Positions 1-11,511 of a stretch of DNA of 64,000 bases are shown piece after piece. The stretch comes from Rhytidiadelphus loreus (taxonomy: Eukaryota > Streptophyta > Bryopsida > Hypnales > Hylocomiaceae): contig OX344765.1 in the NCBI GenBank assembly GCA_947034895.1, forward strand, positions 31,315,001-31,379,000, written 5' to 3'. A program made the position numbers and the translations under genes. Every line of letters starts with the position of its first letter. Position 1 is the stretch's first letter. The notes beneath the pieces were generated by a model. That model worked only from the letters and a program-made list of their open reading frames with translations. It was not told where the DNA came from and ran no database searches.

Positions 1-2651
1 GCATCGTTGCTACCACAGCCGGCATCTGCTTAGGAACTAACTACTCTAGCTCTGTAAGTTTCACTTTCTTGGGGTTGTGTCCTCATTCATTGAAGTAGCT
101 TCACTTCCTCGCCATTTTGTTTCTGTGTGACACCACAAAGGTGGATTGTGGTTTGGGAGCTTGAGTTCTGGATGTAGAGAGTGTGGTGACACGTTTGTGT
201 TTGTGTTTGTTTCCGTCATTTTGTTCCAAGTGACATCCAGACTCTAGTCCCCCTTGCGTTTCTAGCTTGTGGTAACCTGTTGGCTTCTTCTCTGTGTCAT
301 TTCATTGCTAGAGTATCAAACTAACGACTCAAGATGGTAGATCGTCTCCCTGTTTCTTGGTGGGAGTTGGTGCTTTCTTTTGAGGGCAATTTTGGGCGTT
401 CATCTCCCTTGCAACAAGATCCACATTGTATGTAAGGTGTGTATTCTGAATGGCATTAGGTGGGTTTGAGCCACCTTGGAGGACCTTTTCAGGTTGGTTC
501 TCCATGTTGGGAACTAGCCATTGCTATTCAAAATTTTAAATTATTTAAAAAATTTCAAAATATTAAAATAAAGGATAAAGAATATTTAAATAGTAATTTT
601 TTTTATAAAAAAATATTTTTTTAATATCATCTGTCATGTTAGTTGTTTGGACACATTAGACTACAGTAATGGCTACATTCCTATATTTTTGGAACTATAG
701 GAAACTCGCAACCTTCTAGACAATGTGAATCCTATCTAATGGATTGGGAGACTGTTCCAAACTACCTTATCTTCCATTATTAAAGTTGTTCTAAAGTCAT
801 GGTGTACTTTTGTTGTTTCACCCCACAAATTGTGGACAAATGGTATGGTGTGTCGGTCTCTTTTGACCAAATAGTGATAGAATGTCACCTACTCATTTCA
901 TATGTACATAAATTAATAACCTCCTACATAGGTATTATCATCATTCTCACTTATACCTATATTTTTCTATGAATATACTAGATTGCAATTGATATGGAAT
1001 CAACAACTATATCCCATATCTCGTACATATACCTATATGTCATACCAAATTAGCATTCTAATTAACAAGTCCATATTGTATATAATCTCATATATCATAC
1101 ATGTATCTATATAGTATATCATATCAGTTATGTATTAGACATGTATTTTGTATATTCTATCTGTATGTGACTGTGTGTGTGAAAGGGTGGGATGTAGATG
1201 AATTAGGTGATCTTTTTTTATATGATGAAATTAAGTTGGAGGGAAAAGGAGGGGCATCTTTTCAAGGGATAGTAGATGAATGCATCCAATAGTCCATTTG
1301 ATTTGGATAAGAAAGAACCATTGACCAATGAAATTTAGTATTAAAAAAGCATGTTGTTGCAACCATGGATGGGAAAAATAGATTGTAATTTTGACACAAA
1401 TGAAAGATATGTTATGAATTGTGATTCTTTTGTGAAGTAGTTGTGAACCTTATCTATTATTTGGTAGATTGATTGATTGCAACTGAGTTGGAGTAGTTTT
1501 GATTTTGAATTGTTTTTTGGGTCCAATTGTGGAATCAACTACATTGTAATTGCTTCCATTCCAATTCAATGAGTTCCAATGTCTTACATACAATAAGTCA
1601 ATAATTTCAATAGATTCTAACTTAGATTTTAAAAGTTGATCCTTGTTTTTTTGGCATACAAAATAGAAGGATAATTGGGAGCTCAAGTGCATCACATTCT
1701 TTTAGTAAAAGTCATCATTTTTCATATAAACAAACTCAAATTTGATGAATCCTACAAAAATGTAGTATGGATAAATTTTGGAGGACACTATCGTGACACT
1801 ATGATTTATCTATTGATATGAGGTTCTTAACATGTTTGCTTGTCTCCAATGTATTTGATTATGACTTATCCCTCATTTGCTTGGTAATTATCGAGATTCA
1901 ACAATACCTAAAAAATTGTGAAATTTAAGTTTCATTTGTTAAACAATATATTTTCAATACAAACTTATCAATTATGGGGGGTACGACATGTCCTACAAAA
2001 CTTTATCAAGCCTTGTTCTTGTCTTTTTTTCAAAAAACATGGCATTACATAGAGAATTGTAACATCAATGAGTTGTGATTGTAGAATCTTGAGATGGAGG
2101 ATGGTGAGTGATGTATGTGTTGGCTATCGTAAATGTATCCAATTTGTATCTAAGACATGTCATTTATGAATCTTATTCACTTTTGTTCCAATTAGTCAAC
2201 TTCAACTACTAAGGAATATTGAATCAAAGTTTAAACTATCGAAATATTGAATTATTCTTCTGTGTTCAAATTCTAATCTTTGTTATATTTTGAGTTGCAA
2301 TTTGTGACATCGGTTGTTGTATATTACCAAAATTATTAATCAATTTTTTTTTAATTTTTTTAATTTTATAATTTACAATGTTAATTTAATGTTTTGTTAC
2401 TTATTAAGTTTAGGTACAATTGTTGTCTTTTGTAACTCTTAATTATTGTAAAATAGTAGATTTGTATAGGTATTGATAAATAGTTTTGATATAACTCTTT
2501 CTTCAAGATGATTTTAAATGTATTGGATAGTTGAAGTTTCTTGAGGACCTTGCTATTTTATTGGTTTAAATGTTATATTCTAACTATTTTCTTTGGATTT
2601 GTTTTGAAGATACTATAGATCTTTGATATTTTATTCCATTTGCTACAAAAG
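1..2651. other. AT-rich upstream region with no assigned gene
   Basis: No gene could be supported here. Bases 1-54 could be an exon end, because a good donor (GTAAGT) follows at 55, but no protein family is recognisable. Positions 440-560 carry GC-richer sequence ending in AT-rich DNA, with a motif (GGTTCTCC..GGGAACTAGCC) that resembles one half of the element at 52638-52923. The rest is AT-rich with poly-T and poly-A runs. The promoter of the kinase-NB-ARC-LRR gene presumably lies in the last few hundred bases, but no convincing TATA box was picked out. Confidence 0.4.
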
Positions 2652-5600
2652 ATGGCGCACTTTTTGATGTGGATTGCAATTTTCTTCACATTGACCATCT
2701 TCATGTTTTGGAGATACATGGGTTTTGCATGGTTTACTTGGTGAGCATGAATGTTCTTTAGTAACTTTTATTGATTGAAAGTGGATGTTAAAATATTGTA
2801 GTGTTCAAATTACAAAGTTCTTTATATAGTTATCTATTTGATTTACATGAATCTCCATGAACGATCTTGTTTTAGGCATTTATGTATGTAGTCAAATTTA
2901 GAAGTTTGTATTCTTATTTCAATACAATAGATATGCAACTCTATTACCAATTGTTCAATGAATTTCAATTTGTTAAATCTCTAGTATAGGGTTATTGGTT
3001 TCACTATATGTTGTCATGATATTCTCTTTGACTATACATATTACATACTCCACAGGAAAGACAAGGACTTCTCACAAGTGCAAAGTGGGCATTACAAAAG
3101 ACTACGCAATGATATACTTAATCTAGAGAAATGCTTGAAGGCCTTAAAATCATCTTCAAAGGAGAAAGTTCTCTATAAAAATCAATGTGTACATCTTTTT
3201 GGCAAACTCATACTAGCCATGAAGGAGGTTGAAAAAATATTTTCAAGTGCTATTGAGGATATCAACTTCCATTCCATTTTTGAGGAGTTGTGTTATCTTC
3301 AAAAGAAAGTAGAGATTGTGAGAAAAACTTGCATTGAACAAGAGCAATGGTGTCATTTGGTTGTATTTCAACTCCAAAACAAAGAGACTTTTCGTGAGCT
3401 GCTTTTAGATCTCAAGAGTTGTTACGACACAACAAGGGATGTGTACTTATTTCACCATCCGAATCAATCAAACAATGTGTTACCTATTCAATTTGATGCA
3501 ACTACCTATGATGAAGTTTTGGAAGATGAACGAGACCTAAAGAGGAGGCTCGATCTTGTACTTCAAGGAAAAATCTCAAAGGATCATGAAATAGTGCAGC
3601 ATCTATTGTTGAGACTTAGAAATTTGGATCGAGTTGATGGTAGAGACTTGAATGCTTTGGAGTTTTCCCATGATTTCAAAACACCGCAATTGATTAAAGA
3701 AATAGGTAAAGGAAGTTATGGAGTTGTGTACAAATCGAATTGGTTGGGCCTTGAATGTGCCACAAAAGTGTTGCAAGTTGAACGTGGTAATCTCGTGAAT
3801 TCTCAAAAAGAAGTTGGAATCTTGGCAGGCTTGAGCCATCCGAATCTAGTTCAATTTTTGGGTTGTGGGATCACCAAAGAAATTGGTGCAAATCGTAAGC
3901 ATGAAGAAATTGGTGCAATGCAAGGGAAGAATTCATACTTCTCCCAAATATTGAAAACTCTTGTTCATTTTTTTGGTTGTGGGATGACCCAAACAATTGA
4001 TGTGAATCCTAAAGAAGATGATATTGGTGAAATGTATTTGGTGATGGAATATATGGATTCAAACTTGTCTACCATATTGAAGAAAGTCAAAAGACCTTTA
4101 TCCTATCCCATTGCAGTGGACATCATGCTCCAAATTGCCAAAGGGGTATATTACCTTCACGACATGCAAGTTGCTCATCTTGATTTGAAACCTGATAATG
4201 TCTTGAGTCGTTCAATACCTATGGAAAACATGGATCTTTATCGTATATTCAAGGTTATGGATTATGGGACATCTCAATTGGAGGTTTGTAGCAATCCCAA
4301 GCACCCGGAGTCATCACAATATACAATTGGAACACCAAGGTATATGGCTCCTGAAATGATGAAGGGAAGTAAAACTCCCCGGTATCCATTTCAAGCGGAT
4401 GTGTGGTCTTTTGCCATGATATGCTCTGAGATTTTATCGAGAAAGGTTCCATACTCTGATTTGGAATCGAAAGATATTTATAATCAACTAGAAGGTCCAC
4501 ATGGCCCTAACTTTCGACCGGCCCTACCCAATGATTGTGAAGGACTTACAACCTTAATCCAAGAATGTTGGTCTCAAAATCCTCTTCAAAGGCCAACATT
4601 TTCATCCATTTGTGACCATCTCACCAACTTAAAGATGTCTATTTTGAAAGGAGGATCTTGTGTCTTGAGAGACTCGAAGTCCATCATGAACCATGTTCCA
4701 AGGGTATGCAATTGCCTAATTACAAACTCATGTAGTGATATTTGATTTATGTCCTTTAGTACTTTGTATTCATTGTTTTGAGTGAAGTTGATGACAATGA
4801 TTTTCTAACATATACCTTTTGCATTTGTACAGGTGGATGAACAAATTGCTCCTCTAAAAGAATATTCAATTGATTTAGATCATCAATTGTCTAAGGCCAA
4901 AGGGCTTTTGAATATGAAGTATATTGGCATTGTAGGCATGGGTGGAATTGGAAAGACCACACTAGCCAAGGCAATACTTGATGACGTGACCGTAAATTCC
5001 TCATACCATGCATCATGCTTTGTTGCCGAATGCAAGAACTATCCAAATTCCTATGAAATATTGTGTGAGATAGTGTCAAAATTTGGGAATGATGAGAAAC
5101 CGGAGAATTTGGGTGATGCACAGAAGATGATGAAGAAACTCTGGGTTGAAAAGAAGATTCTTTTAATATTGGATGATATCAAGGATGAGTCTCAAGTGTT
5201 TGATATTGTACCTCCCAACATCATTGAAGCTAGCAAGGGAACCACAATAATTATCATGACACGTCAATGGAATACCATCAAATCATTTGTGGGCCTTGAA
5301 GGAAGGTTGGACGTTGAATTGATGGATGAAAAGGCCGCTACAACACTTTTCACCTCTCACCTATGTTGGGATATAGCCTCTCTATCACCGGACTTTGTAG
5401 CCTTGCGCAAAGAAGTTGTGAAAGCTTGCAATGGCTTACCTTTGAGTTTGAAAGTGATGGGTGCATTTCTCCGCAACAAAAGGAGGTTGCGAAGTTGGGA
5501 ACGAGCGCTACAAAGGATGGCAAGAGGAAGGAGCTTGGATGGTGATGAACAAATTTGGAACACTTTGCAAATAAGCTTTGATGGATTGAACAACGGTGTT

Positions 5601-8067
5601 GAAAAGAGGATGTTTTTGGACGTGGCATGTTTCTTTTGTCGAGATGTATATCCATCTGGCGTATCAAAAGCAACAATCTTGTCTATGTGGTCCAAAGCTG
5701 GCATCCCTCCAGTGGACAAATTGGACAGATTGATTGACATGTCATTATTGAAGGTCAATGGGGATGGTGATGTTCTAGAGATGCATGACCAACTCCGTGA
5801 CATGGGTCGAAATATAGCAAAGAATACAAGAATTTGGAAAGCATCTATGCTACCTGAAAGTGGATTTTCAAGCAAGGTAATCTTCTATTTGTGCGTTTAA
5901 CATTATTAGAATTGCACATTTTCATATATCATTATATCCATGTGGAATGCAAATAGTGAACATACAAGTATATAGCCCCATATTATTTGATGGATTGTGG
6001 ATTTAGAAATATGTTATAAGAAACAATTATCATTTGAAGTGTCTATGTGAAAATGTAATCCATTATAATTTAAGCTTATGGATGCAGGATGTTAAAGTTC
6101 TTGAAGGCATTTCTTTTGAGGGGACTATGAAGTATTGTGTGCCTTTTTTGAAAGAGGTCCCAAGTTTTTCTTTTGAGAAACTTCGTGTGTTAATTTTGGT
6201 GAGGTCTTTGGGCAAGCTTGAAGTGCATGTTGACAACTTGGTTTTGTTACTTGAAATAGCTTTACAATGTCCTCAATTGGAGGCATTAATGATTGGAATC
6301 ATTCCAATCTCAATTGGATTGCCACACATACTTCCAATAAATTCTTTAGCTACTTTGAGCACTAGAATTTTAGATCTTTGTTGTACATGTACATCACTAA
6401 AGATTCTAGATCTATTAGGGCTTGAATTCCTCGAACAATTACCAAATGAACTAGGATCAAGTAATACCCTCTTGCAACTAAATTTGAGTGGGTGTTCAAG
6501 CTTGACAACTTTGCCAAAAGCAGTGGGGAACTTGTCTTCTTTGACTATTCTAGATTTGAGTGACTGTTCAAGCTTGGCGACCTTGCCAATGGAAGTGGGG
6601 AAGTTGTTTTCCTTGACCACTCTAAATTTGAGGTGGTGTTCAAGCTTGGCGGCCTTGCCAATGGAAGTGGGGAACTTGTCTTCTTTGACCACTCTAGATT
6701 TGAGTGGCTGTTCAAGCTTGGCAGCCTTGCCAATGGAAGTGGGGAACTTGTCGTCTTTGACTTTTCTCAATTTAAGAGGGTGCTCAAGCTTGTTGGCCTT
6801 GCCATTGGAATTGGGGAACTTGTCTTCCTTGACCACTCTAAATTTGGGGTGGTATTCAAGATTGACAGCCTTGCCTTTGGAAGTGGGGAATTTGTATTCT
6901 TTGACCACTTTGGATTTGATGAAGTGTTCAAGCTTAGTAGCCTTGCCAGTGGAAGTGGGGAACTTGTCTTCCTTGCCTACTCTCAATTTGAGTGAGTGTT
7001 CAAGCTTGTTGGCCTTGCCAATGGAAGTGGAGAACTTGTCTTTCTTGACCACTCTAGATTTGAGTGGGTATTCAAGCTTGGTGGCCTTGCCAATGGAAGT
7101 GGGGAACTTGTCTTCCTTGACCACTCTAGATTTGACGAATTGTTCAAGCTTGTTGGCCTTGCCAATGAAAGTAGGGAACTTGTCATCCTTGACCACTCTA
7201 AATTTGTGGGGTTGTACAAGCGTAATGGCCTTGCCAATGGAAGTGGGGAACTTGTCTTCCTTAACCACTTTTTATTTGGGGTGTTGTTCAAGCTTGGCAC
7301 CCTTGCCAAAGGAAATGTGGAATTTGTCTTCTTTGATTACCCTATCTTTGGAGAATTGTTCAAGCTTGGTGGCCTTGCCAAAGGAAGTGGGGAACTTATC
7401 TTCCTTGACTGCTCTAGATTTGAGGGATTGTTCAAGCTTGATGACCTTGCCAAAAGAAGTGGGAAACTTATCTTCCTTGGCTGCTCTAGATTTGAGGGAT
7501 TGTTCAAGCTTGGTGACCTTGCCAAAGGAAGTGCAGAACTTGTCTTCCTTGACCACTCTTAATTTGAGGGATTGTTCAAGTTTAGTAGTCTTGCCAATGG
7601 AAGTGGGAAACTTGTCTTCTTTGACTTTTCTCAATTTAAGAGGGTGTTCAAGCTTGTTGGCCTTGCCAATGAAAGTGGGGAACTTATCTTCCTTGTCCAC
7701 TTTACATTTGACACATTGTTCAAGCTTAGAAGCCTTGCCAAGGGAAGTGGGAAACTTATCTTCCTTGACCTTTTTAGATTTGACACATTGTTCAAGCTTG
7801 GTGACCTTGCCAAAGGAAGTGGGGAATTTATCTTCCTTGACCTTTCTAGATTTGACATATTGTTCAAGCTTGATGACCTTGCCAAAGGAAGTGGGAAATT
7901 TATCTTCCTTGACCTTTCTAGATTTGACACATTGTTCAAGCTTGGTGACCTTGCCAAAGGAAATGGGAAACTTGTCTTCCTTAACCACTCTATATTTGAG
8001 GGATTGTTCAAGCTTGGCGGCCTTGCCAAAGGAAATGTGGAATTTGTCTTCCTTTATCTTATTTTAG
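2652..8067 (+). CDS. Protein kinase-NB-ARC-LRR immune receptor-like protein
   Basis: Four exons join in phase: 2652-2740, 3056-4703, 4833-5876 and 6088-8067, giving about 1586 residues. Exon 1 encodes a hydrophobic, tryptophan- and phenylalanine-rich stretch that looks like a signal anchor. Residues about 45-235 are helical and resemble the N-terminal bundles of some plant kinases. The kinase domain (about 240-555) has the glycine loop GKGSYGVV, the ATK lysine, HLDLKPDN in place of HRD (non-RD), DYG in place of DFG, and APE. The NB-ARC domain shows the P-loop GMGGIGKTT (about 614), kinase-2 LILDDI, GLPL (about 779) and MHD (about 896). About 22 LRRs of 24 residues follow. Kinase-NBS-LRR fusions are a class described in mosses, and a role as an intracellular or membrane-tethered immune receptor is inferred. 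The exon 1 choice is the least certain part. The stop lies inside the repeat array, so the C-terminus may be truncated. Confidence 0.82.
3845..4032 (+). repeat. Internal duplication inside the kinase domain
   Basis: Two in-frame copies of about 78 bp, at about 3845-3922 and 3956-4033, both encode a block of the form LV.F.GCG.T followed by an acidic stretch ending in IG.M. The block covers the start of the region leading to the hinge (YLVMEYM). The result is a roughly 37-residue insertion between strands beta4 and beta5 of the kinase N-lobe. The copies have diverged, so the event is not recent. Confidence 0.7.
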
Positions 8068-9200
8068 ATGTGCCCAGGGGATTATTCCACCTTGGTGGCC
8101 TTGCCAAATGAAGTAAGGAACTTGTCTTCCTTGACTATCCTATGTTTGGATAATTGTTCAAGATTAGTGACCTTGCCAAAGGAATTGGGGAACTTGTCTT
8201 CCTTGACCACTCTAGATTTTTGAATTGTTCAAGCTTAATAGCCTTGCCAATGGAAGTTGGGAATTTGTCTTCATTGACCACTCTACATTTGGAGGGTTGT
8301 TCAAGCTTAGTAGTCTTGCCAATAGAATTGTGGAACTTGTCTTTTTTGACTACCCTATATTTGGGGAATTGTTCAATTTTAGTGTCCTTGCCAATGGAAA
8401 TGTGGGATTTGCCTTCCTTGATCACTCTTGATCTGGGGTATTATTCAAGCTTGGTAGCCTTGCCAAAGGAAGTAAGGAAGTTGTCTTCCTTGACTACCCT
8501 AGATTTGGGGAATTGTTCCTATTTGGTGGCCTTGCCAAAGGAAGTGGGGAACTTGTCTTGCTTGACCACCCTATATATAGAAGGTTGTTCAAGATTAGTA
8601 GCTTTGCCAATAAAAATAGGGAACTTGCCTTCTGTGACCACTCTACATTTGGGGGATTGTTCGTACTTGGTGGCCTTGCCAAAGGAAGTAGGGAACTTGT
8701 CATTCTTGACTACCCTATATTTGAGATATTGTTCAAGTTCAGCGGCTGTGCCAAAGGAAGTGGAGATTTTGTATTTTTTGACCACTCTAGATTTGAAAAA
8801 TTGTTCAAGCTTGGTGGCCTTGCAAAAGGAAGTGGAGAACTTGTCTTGCTTGACTACCCTATTTTAAGAGATTGATCAAGCTTAGTAGCATTGCCAATGG
8901 AAGTGCAGAACTTATCTGTCTTGACCACTTTAGATTTGAGAGATTGTTCAAGTCTAGTGACCTTGCAAAAGAAAGTGGCATGGAGACCTTGTCTTCCTAG
9001 ACCACTTCAAATTTGTAGCGTTGTTCAAACTTGACAGCCATGCCAAAAGAAGTGGGCAACTTGTCTTCCTTGACCACTCTAAATTTAGGAGACAATTCAA
9101 GCTTAGCGGCATTGCTAACGGAAGTAAACAACTTATTTTCATTAACCACTCTAGATTTGACAGACTATTGAAGCTTGGTGACCTTGCCAAAGGAAGTGGG
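6484..9200 (+). repeat. 72-bp tandem LRR array, about 38 units
   Basis: The unit is 72 bp (24 codons) with the recurring DNA words TGTTCAAGCTTG, GCCTTGCCAA and GGGGAACTTGTC, encoding LTTLDL, CSSL and LPxEVGNL. About 22 units are in the open frame up to 8067. A further 15-16 units follow with frameshifts and stops. Because the unit contains few stop codons in any frame, long spurious reading frames appear on both strands across the array. Confidence 0.9.
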
Positions 9201-9215
9201 AGCTAAGCAAACAGT
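8068..9215 (+). pseudogene. Decayed LRR tail downstream of the stop
   Basis: The repeat at 8051-8109 carries a 6-bp net insertion that contains an in-frame TAG. The following unit continues in the same frame but then meets a 2-bp insertion at about 8217 (GATTTTTGA). The segment 8229-8867 again reads as clean LRRs, in the shifted frame, and ends with a stop at 8865-8867. Later units (8868-9200) have more stops and truncated motifs. This is either the lost C-terminal half of the receptor or array copies that expanded beyond a functional stop. Confidence 0.7.
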
Positions 9216-11460
9216 TGTCAAACCAAATCAACTTGACCTTTCAATTCCCAACTAGCAACTACTCGACCAACCAATTGGGTTTCACACATTCAAATGCCTA
9301 TTAGGATTAATTATATCTTTTTACACTACTGAGCATCCAATTAGCTAATTAACCAACTTAGCTAGAAGAAAACAAGAACAAAATTTGAAAATCAAGATCT
9401 CAAGGTCAATTATTAATTCTACACTAATTAATTAAGCCTTACTAACACACTCTCCAACCACCATTTCGACTTGATGTAACTTACACCTACTTGGGAAAGT
9501 TGATCCCCTTCTCTATCTAGTTGCTAAACCCCATCTAAGGTTGGATTAGCTATCTATTAGCTTATGTTTTGAGCTATTACCATTGATCTACACAAATTTA
9601 GCATTCCATCTCTTCTACTTGAATTTTTTTCAAACAAAGCACATGTCTTTTGTTTTTGGTTAAATGTGCGTTTATGCCATTTGACCTTAAGTTAGTGTTG
9701 GGAAAGGAAATATTTCAAATATGGTTTCTACTCAAGTGTCTTCAAGTATCTATGTTCTTTAATGTTGGATTATATTTATGTTATTTGTATGGTCTAGGAG
9801 CTGGGTTTTTTTTTTCTATAAATGTCTTTGTAATTTTCTTGTGACAACTATAGCACGTGATCTTGGGCTGTAAACACCTCATGCATCTTCACTAACTCAC
9901 TTTTGTGGAGTGCTTTGGGAATGGTCACAAGTGAGGCCCAAATTCTCTCAAAGATGTGTAGAGATTTCATATGGGAATTTTGACCTTTGCTCCTATTTGT
10001 CTACAAAATGAATTTTTTTTTTATGTATAGAATATATGTTGTTTTAGCACAACTTGCAGTCATCAATATATTTCTTTAAGCAAAGATTATTGTTCTATTA
10101 CATATAGATATTTCTTCATGAAAACATATCTAGACAATTTATGGATTATTTCTCTACACTATATATTATTTTCATTCATAAGTGATGGTTTATTACTGCA
10201 TTGCACTATTTCTTTTGCAATCACATATTGTGATTGCTAGCCACAATGTGCTTGCATTGGTTTAAATAAGCCTTCTAAATCCATAGGGATGAGTTCTTAA
10301 CACTTTGATTTTAATTTGTAGAAAACAACTTATGTGTTAGAAACTGGTAATGCAAAAAATTAGACAAGTTTGGATTAGTGGTCTTGATGAGAAATGTTCC
10401 AGACATGCCTTCTTTTTCATTTTTCATTTTTTTCATTTTTTTTTTCATTTTTATTGATTTATAATTAAAATTTGGAATTATTATATTTGGAAATCTATCC
10501 AAAAGTAACTTGAATAGACGCAAGACAACTTAAAATTGAACAATGAAAAACCAAAAAATATCCCACCAAAAACAAACTTAAAGACAAAGTTATAGAAGTT
10601 TAACAATTTATGCAAATTCATCTAAATAGTACAATAAATTGATGTACTATTGGTATGATTTTTTTAATTTGCTAAAGGGCTATAATTTTTGTCTTTTATT
10701 TTGTTTATGAAAATTTTTGTTTTAGTTATCCAAAGTTTAAATCTACATATTATTGTGTTAGTGTTTATTGAATTTTTTTTCAAATGTGCTTCCAATGATA
10801 GAAATTGAAAACCAATAAAAATTTAATAATGAGTTTGGAGGGCCAATATGCTAGTTCCATTGTGGACACCCTTAAAGTATTGTCACGATGACACGGCCAA
10901 ATTAGCACCACAAGGGGGGGGTAGTGGGATTAATCAAGAATTGGGCCAAGGCTTGAGTCCAAAGAAACCTTTTTTTTTAGATAGATCAACATCTTGAAGC
11001 AGACATGCTTTTTAAACCATCTTAAAATACGCTGATTGGGCCAAGTGCTATGAATTCAAAACCTTGTTGTACACAAAGTTTTAAGCAAGTTGCAACAAAG
11101 ATTACAATCACATATAGGGCAATGTCTGATGAGGAGGGGATTTTGTAAAAACAGTGACAATTTAATGCTTAATAAGGACACACTCTTTTATATGAAATCC
11201 CTAATGACAAGTGATATAAGAAAAAGAATGAGCTTTAGGGAGGGCTGTGAGTTTTGTAGATGGTGTTGGAACCTATTTGGATTTATCCAACTAATAGTCA
11301 TGTTCGTTCCAAGGGAGGTTATTAAATAGGCTTGCTTCTACAACGGCAATAAAACATCTAATAAGAGAATAAAACACCCAATAAAGTCATATCTCCAACT
11401 AGAATTACTTTAATTTCCTCACAATTACATAATTTATTCTTTAATTTATTTTCTTATTTT
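9216..11460. other. Intergenic, AT-rich, no gene seen
   Basis: The stretch 9216-9620 has short CCAATTGG, CCAATTAG and CCTATTAGG words like those of the block at 11512-13215. From 9640 to 11460 the sequence is AT-rich with poly-T/poly-A tracts (a TTCATTTTT-type run at 10410-10460) and a G-run at about 10912. Open frames are short and show no family resemblance. Confidence 0.5.
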
Positions 11461-11511
11461 TTTTAATATTTTTTTACTCTCCACACTTATAACCACCAAG
11501 GTTAAGTTTCA

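Noticed and set aside
5350..5875. Minus-strand frames of 108 and 172 codons over the NB-ARC exon
   Set aside because: They are antisense to a well-supported NB-ARC domain and resemble nothing.
8041..8070. TTATCTTATTTTAG as a splice acceptor that would remove the LRR stop
   Set aside because: No suitable donor lies just upstream, and alignment to neighbouring units shows only a 6-bp net insertion, which fits a mutation better than an intron.
6273..9190. Long open frames on the minus strand and in other plus frames over the LRR array (up to 331 codons)
   Set aside because: They are by-products of a 72-bp repeat that lacks stops in several frames. Their products are monotonous 24-residue repeats of the wrong frame, and the plus frame gives clear LRRs.
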